The position numbers were made by a program, and so were the translations under genes. A stretch of 64,000 nucleotides of DNA from Halichoerus grypus (taxonomy: Eukaryota; Chordata; Mammalia; Carnivora; Phocidae), in contig NC_135721.1 of NCBI RefSeq assembly GCF_964656455.1, positions 46,507,530 through 46,571,529 of the forward strand. The letters are read 5' to 3'. This document shows, piece by piece, positions 10,815-21,861 of this stretch (position 1 is its first letter; each line of letters starts with the position of its first letter). Below the pieces are notes generated by a model. The model made no database searches, was not told the DNA's origin, and saw only the letters and a list, made by a program, of their open reading frames with translations.

Positions 10815-12635
10815 AAAAAAAGTCTCTTATTATTTTCTAGCCTTATTGAGATTTAATTGACATATAACATTAAGTAATTTTCCAGTCTACAGTGTGATGA
10901 TTTGATACACTTATATATTACAAAATGATTACCACAGTAGAGTTAGTTAACACCTTCCATCATGTCATATAATTACCATTTCTTTTTTATGGTGAGAACA
11001 TTTAAGATCTACTCTCTTAGCTAAGTATACTTTCAAGACTGTAACAGTATTATCACCATGCTGTACAGGAAATGCCCAGAATTTATCCATCTTTTTACTT
11101 AAAGATTATGCCTTTTGACTAATATCTCCCATTTCCCCCACCCCCTAATCCTTGGAAACCACTTTTCTACTTCCTATTTCTAAGAGTTCAGCTTTTGCAG
11201 ATTCCATATATAAGTGATACCATTTAACATTTGACTTTCTCTTTCTGGCTTATTTCACTTATCATAATGCCCTCCAGATTCATCCATGTTGTGCAAATGA
11301 AGCATATCCTCTTTCTCATGGTTGAGAAATACTGCATCATATATATGCTTAAATGATTTTATATATTATGTAAATTAATTATATATACACGTAAATAGCA
11401 GGAACAAGTAATAATCAGATATATAATATATATCACGCTCTTTATCCATTCATCCACTGATGGACACTTAACATGGTTTCCATAACTTGGCTATTGTGAA
11501 TAATGCTGCAGTGAACATAGGAGTACATATAACTCTTCGAGATAATGGTTTCATTTCCTTTAGATATAACCAGAAGGGATATTGCTGGATCATAGGATAG
11601 TTCTATTTTTAATTCCTTGAGAAGCATCCACACTGTTTTCCATAGCTGTACCAATTTACACTTATGCCAACAGTGCACAAGTGTTCCCTTTTCTCCATAT
11701 CCTCACCAACACTACTTATCTATTGTCTTTTTGATAATAGATACCCTACCAGGTGTGAGGTGATATCTCATTGTGATTTTGATTTGCATTTCCCTGATAA
11801 TTAATGATGTCAAGTATTTTTTCATGTACCTGTTGGTTATTTGTATGTCTTTGGGAAAATGTTCAGTTCCTCTGCCCATTTTTTCATAAGTTTATTTCTT
11901 TGCTATTGAGTTGTTCCTTATAAATTTTGGATATTAACCCTCAATTAGATAGATGACTTGCAAATATTTTCTCCCACTCTATAGGTTGCCTTTTGATTTT
12001 GTTGATTGTTTCTTTTGCTGTGCAGAAGCTTTTTAGTTTGATTTAACCCTACTTATTTGTATTTGTTTTTGTTGCTTATGTTTTTGATGTCATATCTAAA
12101 AAAACTGGAGTTAATGTTTGTGAATGGTATAATATAGGTGCCAAAATGTATTCTGCTGCATGTAGTTTTTCAGTTTTCCCAACACCATTTATTAAACAGA
12201 CTATTCTTTCCCCATTGAGTATTCCTGACTCCTTTGTCAAATTTTAGTTGACCATATAATGAGAAGGTGTATTTCTGGTCTCTTTATTGAGTTCTATTGG
12301 TCTATGCATCTAGTTTTATACCGGTATTGCTGTTTTGATTACTACTGGTTTACAATATAGTTTGAAATCAGGAAGTCTGATACCTCCAGCTTTGTTCTGT
12401 CTCAGGATTGCTTTGGTTATCTGGGTTATCCTTTGATTATCCTTTGCAATTCCATATAAATTTTAGGATTGTTTTTTCTATGAAAAATGTCAAAGGAATT
12501 TTGATAGGGATTACATTGAATCTATAGATGGCTTTGGGTGGTATGGACATTTTGACAATATTAATTCTCTTCTATTTCATGAACATGGAATATCTTTCCA
12601 TATGTTTGGGTCTTCATCAATTCCTTTTATCAAAG
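10815..12635 (-). mobile_element. LINE-1, 3' half (ORF2 C-terminal part and 3' UTR), reverse
   Basis: Left edge is the L1 3' UTR in reverse ('agccttattgagatttaattgacatataac', 'attaccacagtagagttagttaac'). It continues through the ORF2 3' end ('ctccagattcatccatgttgt', 'tctttatccattcatcca', 'ataatgctgcagtgaaca') into upstream ORF2 ('caacaccatttattaaac', 'gatacctccagctttgtt', 'ggctttgggtggtatggaca'). Stops and indels break the reading frame. The L1 stops at about 12635, where sequence of opposite orientation begins. Confidence 0.9.
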
Positions 12636-13514
12636 TGAACAACAAAACTACAAAATTTCTAAAAGAAAACATAGAAGAAAATCTAGGTTATTCCGAGTTT
12701 AGTGATGAGTTTTTAGATACAACACCAAAAGCAAAATCCTTAAAAGAAAAATTCACATTAGACTTTTCTTCAAATTAAAAACATCTGCTCTGGAAATGAT
12801 ACTGCTAAGAGAATCAAAAGACAAGCCATAGACTGGGAGAAAATATTTATGAAACACATATATGTTAAAGGACTTATATCCAATATATGCAAAGAACTCT
12901 TAAAACTCAACAATAAGGAAACATAACATCCCAATTTTAAAATGGGTAAAAGATCCAAATGTGTATCTCATGAAAAGACATACAGATGGAAAATAAGCAT
13001 ACAAAATAATGCTCAACATCATGTGTCTTTAGAAAACTGAAAATTGAAACTGTTAGGTATAAGATTGATAAATTCTAAAACATTGACAATACCAATTACT
13101 GGTGATGTGGAGCACAAGAGCTCTCATTCATTGTTGGTATAAACACAGAACAGTACTGCCACTTTGGATGACAGTTTGGCAGGTGCTTTTTTCTTGTTGT
13201 TTTGTTTTTTTATAAAGTAAACAAAATCTTGCCATATGATCCATCAATGGCACTTATATTTACCCAAATGATTTGAAAACTACTTTCCACACAAAACGTG
13301 CATGCAAATAATTAGCAGCTTTATTCAGAAGTGCCCAAACTACAAGAGACAAACATGTCATTCAATCAGTGAATGAGATAAATTAACTATGCTTCATCCA
13401 TACAGTGAAATATTATTCAGTGATAAAAAGACATGACCATCAAGCCACAAAAAAATACATGGATAAAACTTCAATGCATATTGCTAAGTGCAAGAAGCCA
13501 GTCTGAAAAGGCTA

Positions 13515-13690
13515 TATGATATATATAAATATATAATTATATATACAATTATATTTTATATAACTGTATTTATATAATTGTATTATATTTATATAATAAT
13601 TATATGTGTTATATTGTATTTATTATATAATTGTATTTATACAATTATAATTATATATAATTGTATATATATTACCATATATCAAGTTAT
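13515..13690. repeat. AT-rich tract inside LINE-1
   Basis: Dense 'tatataattgtatttata' type units that replace or expand the AT-rich section expected near the end of ORF2. Many self-complementary stretches. Confidence 0.85.
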
Positions 13691-13692
13691 AT

Positions 13693-13753
13693 GATATTCT
13701 TGAAAAGTGTTAGAGTTAGAATTAGGGTTAGGTACAGATATTCTTGAAAAGTG
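13693..13753 (+). repeat. Short telomere-like insert between 17-bp direct repeats
   Basis: GATATTCTTGAAAAGTG occurs at 13693-13709 and again at 13737-13753. The 27 bases between are TTAGAG, TTAGAA, TTAGGG and TTAGG units followed by TACA, a degenerate vertebrate telomere repeat. The flanking copies lie in L1 sequence, so the insert was added to the L1 with a 17-bp duplication. Confidence 0.7.
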
Positions 13754-15415
13754 AAAATATTAGTGGTTACCAGGAGTTCAAGAGGAGGAAGAGTAGAGTT
13801 GAAAAGGTGACATAAAGGAGAATTTTTAGAGTTGTGAAACTATTCTCTATGATACTATAATCATGGATACATGACACTATGCTTTTGCCAAAACCCACAG
13901 ATACTTACAGCACAAAAAAATAAACCATAATGTAGGCAAATTTAATAACAAGTCACTTAGGTGGTCAGGGAAATCCCAGGATGGAATGGGAAATGTGACA
14001 AAGCAACCTAACTATATCACAAATGTATGAAACAACCTCACTGAAAGGGGGTCAGGAAAAATGTGCTGAATTAAATAATTTTGTAAATGAGTAGAGTCTG
14101 TAAAACTAAAGGCAAAATAAACTCATCATAAACACTGTGCTCTAGCTGATAAAGTTGTTTCCCATGGGGATATGAGTTAATTATGATGCTGCTGTGCATG
14201 TTTATTAGAATTGAACAATTAAGTAAATAAATGACAAATGGGAGCCCGGTTTCTCACTGTTAGAGTGGGAGTTCACATATAGGTAAGGCAAGGAGGCTAC
14301 AGTGATACATGTGGTGATGGATTAGAGTTGGACACATCAGTATAAATTTATGTTTAGCTTAATATAGATACAGATGGCTAAATATTAGGCCTATTTCTAT
14401 ATACGGGTATATACAAGGCTTGGTATACACTCATATATTCCTTGCTCTGTTGGCCGAGGGAGCTTAGAAGAATCACACCTCACTAGCAATGAGCACACCT
14501 GGAGTTCAGATCTTGTTTCTAATATCATTCTCCAATTAAAAGGGAACCAGATCTCCTTGGAGAAATGGCTAATTCTCGGACAGGGACAGGAAATAGACAA
14601 CATAAGCCTGGAGAAAGAGGTAAGTAGGAAAGTGCTTATAAAATAAACCTAACAGCAATGGGGTATGTCACAGGGACACAGGAGTCAACTGAAAGAGCCC
14701 ACAAAGGCCACAGCTGGAACAATTTGACAACAAAATAAAGTAGTACTGGATCATAACTGAAATTACAGGATAAATATTCCCAAGGCCACACTGCTATGAA
14801 TAAATTGGGGAGAATAGACAAATCTCCCATATAGAAGAGTTCCAAAGTATTTATATAAATACTTTGTCTTCAAGAAGACAGAGAGTAGCTGCCTACCCCT
14901 AAATGTGGGTTATGCACGGGGCCTTTTTTTCCAAAGAGCACAGAATGGAAAGGAGGGAAAAAAAGAGTAACTTTACAATGAAGATACATGACAAGCACTC
15001 TTCTGGCTTATTGATCAAGATCAATATCAATAGCTGACATTATCTTATCAAAATAAACCATGTTGATAGTATACACTTGATATGATGTGATAAAAATGGC
15101 ACTTTACCTTGGTGGTCACCCTCTCCAATCCCATTACTTTAATCATGAGCAAAAAACTCAAATAAATCCCAAAGGGGAACATTCTATAAAGCACCTGATC
15201 AGTACTCCACAAAACTGTGGAGATCAACAAAAACAAGGCAAGTCTAAGAAACCACCACTGCTAAGAGGAACCAATTAATGGTATATTAATTGTAACAAAT
15301 AGACCACACTAATATAAGATTTAATAGTAAGGGAAAGTGGAGTATATGGGAATTCCCTGTATATCTCTGTAATTTTTTAAATAAGTCTAAAAGTGCTCTA
15401 AGAAATACAATTTAT

Positions 15416-15672
15416 TTTAAAATATTTAAGCATAATTTCTCTCTTCTGACAGAAGTAGCGACTTCATTTAACTCCAGGATTCTTGGCAGTGCCTTAAAGG
15501 GGAAGTATATTATAGTACAGGTTTGCCTTAAAATGAAGGAAGGGCTTAGGACTCTGGGCAATGTGTCATATTTGAGATGGGAACAGATATGTTATCCACT
15601 TCCCCCTCATTGCAGTTTTGACCTCAGATCCTTTTAATAAGGAAAGGTGAAAGGAATGAGTCAGGGTAAAGA
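15416..15672. other. Unassigned DNA
   Basis: Nothing recognised between the L1 end and the next insertion. Confidence 0.5.
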
Positions 15673-15684
15673 ATGACTCTAGCA

Positions 15685-15936
15685 GGGGCGCCTGGGTGGC
15701 TCCGATGGTTAAGTATTGTCTGCCTTTGGCTCAGGTCATGCTCTCCGGGTCCTGGGGTCAAGCCCCCGCATCGAGCCCCCACATCGAGCCCCCATGTCGA
15801 ACCCCCAAATCAAGCCCCCAAGCTCCCAGCTCAGCAGGGAGTCTGTTTCTCCTTCTCCCTCTGCCCCTCCCCCCCACTTGTGTGTGCACACTCTCTCTCA
15901 AAATGAATATATAAAATCTTTAAAAAAAAACAAAAA
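15685..15936 (+). mobile_element. SINEC with internal 13-bp tandem array
   Basis: Head GGGGCGCCTGGGTGGCTC, then an expanded B-box region, and tail 'aaaatgaatatataaaatctttaaaa'. The usual single 'tcgagtcccgcatcgggctccc' segment is replaced by about five 13-bp units (see 15758-15821). A probable 11-bp target duplication TGACTCTAGCA lies at 15674-15684, with its partner (one mismatch) beyond the adjoining L1 tail at 16065-16075. Confidence 0.93.
15758..15821 (+). repeat. 13-bp minisatellite within the SINE
   Basis: Units read TCAAGCCCCCGCA, TCGAGCCCCCACA, TCGAGCCCCCATG, TCGAACCCCCAAA and a partial TCAAGCCCCCA, giving nearly five copies. The unit is derived from the tRNA B-box area of the SINE. 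Confidence 0.9.
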
Positions 15937-16021
15937 TGTGAATTTTGTAAGACTGATGAATCACAGACCTGTACCCCTGAAACAAATAATACATTATATG
16001 TTAATAAAAATAAAGAAAAAA
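15937..16021 (+). mobile_element. LINE-1 3' terminal fragment (carnivore type)
   Basis: About 85 bp matching the extreme 3' end of the carnivore L1 ('gtaagactgatgaatcacag', 'acctgtacccctgaaaca', 'aataatacattatatgttaa'), the same end as the L1s at 37580-37650 and 58676-58744. It follows the SINE tail directly. An A-rich stretch to about 16064 follows. Confidence 0.9.
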
Positions 16022-16075
16022 ACTTAAATGTGGAAAAATAAACAAAAATAAACAAACAGAAGTGTGACTGTAGCA

Positions 16076-16299
16076 TTAGTTAAGCAAGAGAGATTTAAAC
16101 ATCCTTTCTCTCTTTTCATCCTTTCTTTTTCCCTCCATCTCAGAACTCTTTATATTGCCTTTTTGTATGGATCCTACAAGGGAAAAAAAAAACCAACCTT
16201 ATCTGCGAACTTATTACATGCCAGGTTCTTTACCTCCAGACTCTGCCTATAAATACAAAACCCAGATCTGAACATCTGAACAAAGCAGTGCCATCTTCA
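16076..16299. other. Unassigned DNA
   Basis: Nothing recognised. Confidence 0.5.
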
Positions 16300-16800
16300 A
16301 AGGGTATTTGGAGACATGAAATGTGCACCTTTGACAGATTGTTGCTGCCACCCAATAGCTAGTCCCTCCTCTTCCTTTCCATAGAATCCTTATTTTTTTC
16401 AGGTGGCCTTGTGCACAGTCTTAAAACAATTTCTCAGCACTCCTTGGCAGCTAATGGTCATCCTATGGTACAGTCACAGTTCTATCCAATGAGATGTAAA
16501 CAATGGGAAGGTGGTTTCAAAGGGGGTCAAACTGAGCCATCATGGGCCATTTCTCCCATACCACTTTGCCTTTCTCTTGCCTGGAACACACTGACAAGAG
16601 AGCCAGTTAGGAGCAGGGGGAGAGCAGGAGTAGAGAAGAGGATCTCTCTTGTGGCCCACGTGGCAGGAGCCACATGCTAGGATGGCGGAAGAGAAGCAGA
16701 GATCTGTGTCCCTAATGATACTGTGGAGCCACACACCGGGCCAGAATTGATAACTCGGAAAATCAGTCTTAATTTGTTTAAAGCACTACAGCAGGTCACA
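16300..16800 (+). repeat. Probable MaLR/ERVL-type LTR
   Basis: Landmarks 'tatccaatgagatgtaaac', 'cttgcctggaacacactgac', 'aggagccacatgctaggatgg', 'cggaagagaagcagagatct' and 'gtgtccctaatgatactgtgga' follow the order of an old MLT1-like LTR. No internal genes. Subfamily not certain. Confidence 0.55.
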
Positions 16801-16851
16801 TTTATTCATAGCTGAACACAGTCTCTTACAGACCAAGCAGTATCTTTCTTT

Positions 16852-16895
16852 TAGTTTTTGTTTTTGCTTTTGTTTTTGTTTTTGTTTTTGTTTTT
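16852..16895. repeat. (TTTTTG)n simple repeat
   Basis: Six-base units of T5G with two interruptions. Confidence 0.9.
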
Positions 16896-17296
16896 CCCGT
16901 GGCTGATGGAGGGGCTTCGACCCTCATGACGTTTAAAGAGGACAGATGCTACCTCTGCTCTCTTTCTCTGCATGTGATTAAAACACCTTTCCTAGGGATT
17001 TTCAGCAAAATCACATCAGCATAGCCCCAGCATTTAGTTATATTTTGGAGTTGGTGTTTTATTTTCTGTTAATCCATTTTCTTTCTGAATGGCTACAAGA
17101 ATCAGGGTAAATATTGATTACCTAGGACAGCGCTAATGGCATTGTTTCTCCTTGGAATCAACCTTGGCAGATAAGTAATAAAGCTTCTTGTCTTAATGAG
17201 CTTTCTAAGCTGAATCAATTTTTTCAAGTCTTTTTTTTTTTCCTCCCCTCTCCATAACTTCATCTCTATTTTTGTAACATTAAAATACAAAATGCC

Positions 17297-17491
17297 AGGG
17301 ATGCCTAAGCATCTGACTCTTGATTTCAGCTCAGTTCGTGATCTCATGGTCATGAGATCGAGCCCCACATTGGACTCTGTGCTGAGCGTGGAGCCTGCTT
17401 AAGATTCTCTCCCTCTCCCTCTGCCCCTCCCTGCCCCACTTGTACTCTCTCTCTCTCTCTTAAAAAAAGAAAAAGAAAGAAAGAAAGAAAG
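17297..17491 (+). mobile_element. SINEC, older subfamily, partial head
   Basis: Contains 'aagcatctgactcttgatttcagctcag', 'gagatcgagccccacattgg' and 'gagcctgcttaagattctctc', the older Can-SINE order. Tail is (GAAA)n. Target duplication AAAATGCC at 17289-17296 and 17492-17499. Part of the 'gggtggctcagtcgg' A-box region is missing from the head. Confidence 0.92.
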
Positions 17492-17499
17492 AAAATGCC

Positions 17500-18940
17500 G
17501 GTGACCAGAGGCTTATGGTAAGAACATCATAAAGGCACATGTATCGGCCTTCAAGGCTATGCAAGTTGATTAATGACAACCAGGCAGACAGAAAGTTTGT
17601 GTCTGCTTGTCCTTCTCCCCAAAATAGCTGACAGTTCGTTTTGTTTTGTTTTGTTTATCTTAAAGGATCTTGAGTATCATAACCAATGACAAAGTAACTG
17701 AAAGCATTGAACGTAGGTCTTCTACTTTGGCTTGGACTTCCCCACTCTCTTGTATTAAGTAATTTATCAAATTATTATTACTTGAGAGAAAACAAGTTAT
17801 TGGCCAGAGTGGGGAAGTATAGGTGTGGTTGTTGCTTACATGATGGCCCAACAAAGAAGGATGAGGGTGGCCAGAAGGAATGGATGTTAATTCAGTCCAC
17901 TATGATTTTACCAGTTCTAGTTAAAGACAATGTAAACAGTTCATTTATATGCTCCTTAAAATATTAGAAAGATAATCTGCACTCATTTATCATATATTAA
18001 GACCAGCTATCTTAGCTATGTAACTAAATTAAAGTCTGATGAAATCCAGCAAACTGTAAGCCCTTCTGATACACATGCCTTTTCTCCCACGGAAATGGTG
18101 TAGAATCTCATTCTTAATGCTGGGATCAAGATACAGTTACAATTATACATTATACAGCTCACTGCATTCACAAAAGGCAAAATTTGACCCATAGCATTAC
18201 AATATCTGAGGCATAGCAAGTTTTTCTGGATAATACTCAAAATCCCTAGAATTTGCCTACAGTACCTATTTTTTCAAAGCTGTGAAAGTGTTTCAAATCC
18301 TTTATTCTGTTTTCTTGAAACAGTTCATAAGGGTTGACTATTTTATTTTTATATTCAATTGACAGAGAATCAAAAGACAACTAGACGAATTAGATGGCAG
18401 GCTGGAGGTTGTCCAGGGTATAAGCAGGCATTTAGTTTTTCTGTTACCCTATTCAGTGCATGAATCTCAGCAACTGCCCTTGTACCTTCTTTTTTTCTTT
18501 CATCATTAAATCCACTGACTGTTCTTGTCAGTTATATGACTATGACTCTATCCTCTATTGATGACTTCTGAATCTAAATCTTCTGTCACCATCTTGCATT
18601 CAAGTTAAAATCCAATATTTCCGGCATCTACTTAGGCGATATTTGGAGTTAACTGCCACCTAAAAAATCAATATGTAAAAGCTTGAGTTCCCCTAAGCTG
18701 GCTCTTCTTTCCATCACCCCGTGTCTTCCAGTGACACCACAATTTTCAGAGTCACCCAGGCTTGAAAACCTCAAGTTGCCTGTGAAGTAAATAAAGTGTA
18801 ACTATCTTATTTCCTTCAAACTCTTTATCTTATAAATCGCAGAGCATATTTTTGTTTGGAGGTTTTTTTGGGTAATGGTTTCCTCATGATTCCTTTCATA
18901 TTGATTGCTTTCCCCTTCAACCCCACCGGCGCCACTTTAC
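17500..18940. other. Unassigned DNA
   Basis: About 1.4 kb with no nameable repeat except a (GTTTT)n run at about 17636-17656. Open frames near 17660-17967 and 18016-18240 have no recognisable features. Confidence 0.5.
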
Positions 18941-18947
18941 ACTAGGG

Positions 18948-19167
18948 CAGAGGTCAGCAAACTTTTTCTGTAAAGGGCCATAAAGTGAATATTTTCATCT
19001 TTGCAGGCTATTTCTTCTCTGTTGCAACATTCAATTGTGTATGACAACACAAAACAGTCATAGAAAATATGTAAACGAATGAGCATGTCGGTGCCCAATA
19101 AAACTTTATTTACAAAAACTGGTTGCTAACAGGATTTGGCCCACAAGACATAGTTGGCCAATTCCTG
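18948..19167 (+). mobile_element. hAT-type non-autonomous DNA transposon, ~220 bp
   Basis: Begins CAGAGGTCAGCAAACT and ends AGTTGGCCAATTCCTG, which pair as decayed terminal inverted repeats of the form CAGGGGTCGGCAAACT. Internal landmarks are 'ttctgtaaagggccataaag', 'tttgcaggctatttcttctc', 'cccaataaaactttattta' and 'aggatttggcccacaag'. It is a common mammalian MER1-type (Charlie) element; I do not give the MER number because I am not sure of it. No clean 8-bp duplication is visible. Confidence 0.85.
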
Positions 19168-19182
19168 TGCTATCCTGGCCAA

Positions 19183-19344
19183 CACATAATTGTGTTCACC
19201 CCATTCTCTGTGCCCTAGGGTTATGCTAAGCCTTGTCTGAGGACACATTTAAATGTATCCCATTTAAAATGTTTTTCAAGTCGGCCCAAGACAAAGTTTG
19301 GCATAACCCTAGGGCACAGAGAGTGGGGGAGACACAATAATGTG
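19183..19344. repeat. Imperfect palindrome with 60-bp arms
   Basis: Arms 19183-19242 and 19285-19344 pair at about 50 of 60 positions, with a 42-base loop. The inner 44 bases pair at 38 of 44, and include a perfect 22-base arm whose core is CTCTGTGCCCTAGGGTTATG. It starts 15 bases after the hAT element. It could be a MITE-like element, a small inverted duplication or a hairpin RNA source; I do not recognise a family. Confidence 0.85.
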
Positions 19345-19969
19345 CCCAAGAAAACAGAGTGCATAGCCCGGGAATGATATTTTTGTTCAAGGGTTTGGGA
19401 GAAAGCAATATTCTTACAACCAAACTAGCACAGATAAATTCTGATGTAGAATGTAAATGTCACATACATTTTTAAGATAAAAACAGCAGACCGTGGAAAT
19501 TTGGGGCTTACCATCATCGCTCAGAGTTTTGTCCTGGGACTGCAGAAGCTGGCTGCTTCCCTCTGCCATCAGGAATGCTGCACAGAAAAAGTTGAACCAC
19601 TGTTCATACATCAAATGTAAAATCTTGGTTTTTCAGGCCTTCCATTTCCTACAACTTCTCATTGCCCCAGACCCTACTATTAATTCTTCTTAGATCTGGG
19701 ACGCACTAATATTTCATTGTCCTGTGAAGGTACCATCTCTTTATCACCCCCTCACATTCTATACCTTCTCTTCCCCCTGCCCCAGTTCCACTCTGTGTAT
19801 TGGCCAGTTCGGTACCCATTTTTTTCCATGAACATTTCTCTATCAAATTAACTTATCCTTTGATTCAACAATTAATTGATCATTAATTTTGTGCTAAGCT
19901 CTGCACATAGTTACAAAGAAAAAAAACCAGCAGAAGTTCTCTTCCTTAAGTTCAGTGACTCGCCCAAGT
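19345..19969. other. Unassigned DNA
   Basis: No gene or named repeat. Short frames on both strands at 19414-19693 overlap and look like chance. Confidence 0.5.
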
Positions 19970-19985
19970 AGAAACATCACCTCAG

Positions 19986-20182
19986 GGCGCCTGGGTGGCT
20001 CAGTTGGTTAAGCAACTGCCTTTGGCTCAGGTCATGATCCTGGAGTCCCAGGATCGAGTCCCGCATCAGGCTCCCTGCTCAGCGGGGAGTCTGCTTCTTC
20101 CTCTGGCCCTCCCCCTCTCATGTGCTCTCTCTCTCTCTCTCTCAAATAAATAAATAAAATCTTTAAAAAAAAAAAAAAAGAA
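19986..20182 (+). mobile_element. SINEC
   Basis: Full SINE beginning GGCGCCTGGGTGGCTCAG, with a perfect 16-bp target duplication AGAAACATCACCTCAG at 19970-19985 and 20183-20198. Its CT region ends in a (CT)n run before the AAATAAATAAATAAAATC tail. Confidence 0.97.
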
Positions 20183-20198
20183 AGAAACATCACCTCAG

Positions 20199-20650
20199 TG
20201 GTAAGTTAAGGTCAAGTTAAGGCTCCTTCCTTTTTTTGAATTCTTTTCCAACTACAACACATTGCCTCACCCACTTTTCCTTTAAATCTTCAAGGTATAT
20301 GCTCTGTATTATAGAATAGCCCATATAAATGTATTTAATAGATGTGAATGTATATTAATAGATGTAAATACAGAAAATTCACATCTATTTTCCTATGTCT
20401 CCATAAGTGCAGATATCATTTGCTATTATTTCATGTATATTAGTAGTCTCCTTAAGTATACTCTATATTATTCCTAGAGTATAAGGAAGCGAGTCATATT
20501 CTTTCCGATGAGAACTAAGACCATCTGAATCCACATTGCTTAAATATCTGGACTTATAGTGGAGGCCACCTGTGTTAAGATAACTTTCCTATTTGTTCCA
20601 AGAAATTCTAGCCTGAAAAAATAAGACTTTAAATTAATGAATAACTTCAC
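20199..20650. other. Unassigned DNA
   Basis: Contains a loose repetition of 'taatagatgtgaatgtat' units at about 20336-20366. No gene seen. Confidence 0.5.
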
Positions 20651-20654
20651 TGTT

Positions 20655-21410
20655 TGTTTCAGAAAACATGTGTCCGGGTAACCAGTTTCCTCCTCAAGGC
20701 AAACAGCCACCTTCTAAAAACTACAGATTATTCTCCTGGGCAAACAGCTGGCTCACCAAACAACAGTTTACTTATCAAAATCTGTTTCAAGATCCTCATC
20801 TCTCCATGCTCCCCCAATATTAAATTATTATGTGATGAACTTTGCCCCAAACCAATCAATCCCTGCTATGAAAACCCACCTTAAACCACATGAGCCCAGA
20901 CCCCAAAACAGGATAAATTTCTTTCCCTGAAATTCTTCTGTAACATAGTTTTGGTTTGGTTTGGTTTGTTTAAACGCTGCCTTGACCCAGTTTTGAATCC
21001 ATGACTAGAGTCCAGACAGCTTCCCTTCTTGGATTAAGTTCATAGCCCAACCACTTCCCTTATCAGGTCACTCCCGGCCACTGTGCACCCACCCTAATCA
21101 TCCCAAGGTCAGATAGCAGACAACTAGAGACAATCCCTATGCCCTGGGTCCCAGGAAATTATTCATATTAGCCAGTCCACAGGGAGCCCACAAAACCTAG
21201 CTATCCCCTTCCTGGTTGGAATATCTAAGCTGCACCCTACAGCTCCAGCTTGCAGTAACCCTCTTCTCAAGTGTATGTGTGGCCCTGCCTGGCAGCCTTC
21301 TCTCATCTGCAGTTGTGACAAAAAGTCCTGCCTTTCATCTATTTGAGTCACTGTGTTCTGTCCATCAAAAGAAACTTTAAATCTTATAAACACCCCCAAT
21401 AGGATACTAC
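20655..21410 (+). repeat. Possible ERV1-type LTR
   Basis: A region of higher GC with LTR-like make-up: CA- and CT-rich stretches, 'gttctgtccatc', and a 'tctgcagttgtgacaaaaagtcctgcctttcatc' end reminiscent of the U5 region of gamma-type LTRs. I cannot find clear TG...CA ends, a primer site or a target duplication. No retroviral gene is attached. Low certainty. Confidence 0.35.
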
Positions 21411-21861
21411 TATAACTCTGTCAAAGAGGTGCTCCCCTATTACAATGGGTTCAATGAGTGTGGTCTTGCTGATCAACAGGTTATTCCAATGGCTTTTTCT
21501 GGAGTTGGTCAACCAACACCAATGTGTCCTCTGGATCACATTGCCCAAGGCTGGAAACTCTATTAATTGATTGATGGTAGATTATATCTGTCTCCTGTTC
21601 TTTATTCTTCTATTCTGCAGATGTGATCACTTCCCCCAAAGAAAAGGCATATCCTGAACTTCTGAGCCACTTGATTCCAAATTTAACTTACCCCAGAATG
21701 TAGACCATTCGTAACAACCCAGTTCTTTGGAAAATATTGTTTTAATATATTAAGGTACTGTTTCATAAATTTCTAAATTTAAAACACAAGCACCAAGCAC
21801 TAAGAAAACATTTATTTCCCAAATCTGTAAGTAAAGAGGATGAAGGGGAAAAGAGCTTCAT
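21411..21861. other. Unassigned DNA
   Basis: Nothing recognised. Confidence 0.5.

Larger units (their letters stand above)
12636..15415 (+). mobile_element. LINE-1, 3' half with long 3' UTR (L1MC/L1ME-like)
   Basis: Starts inside ORF2 ('aaactacaaaatttctaaaag', 'gactgggagaaaatattta', 'actggtgatgtggagca', 'gctttattcagaagtgccc') and runs into a long 3' UTR ('gagcccggtttctcactgtta', 'aggtaaggcaaggaggctac', 'ggtaagtaggaaagtgctta', 'catgttgatagtatacacttga'). It ends near 'aaatacaatttatttta' at about 15415. An AT-rich block (13515-13690) and a telomere-like insert interrupt it. No intact ORF. The ORF2 part is missing its 5' two thirds. Confidence 0.9.

Noticed and set aside
10815..15415. Twin-priming inversion of a single L1
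   Set aside because: The plus-strand part carries its own 3' UTR and end, and of a different subfamily type, so these are two elements and not one inverted copy.
15758..15821. Short regular repeats that could suggest a CRISPR array
   Set aside because: Units are adjacent 13-mers with no spacers, inside a SINE of a vertebrate genome.
15673..16027. Three overlapping proline-rich open frames
   Set aside because: They translate the C-rich minisatellite and CT-rich body of a SINE in three frames. All three being open is due to base composition, not coding.
20655..21410. A protein-coding exon cluster in the GC-richer patch
   Set aside because: Short frames on both strands with no splice pattern; an LTR explains the composition better, though weakly.
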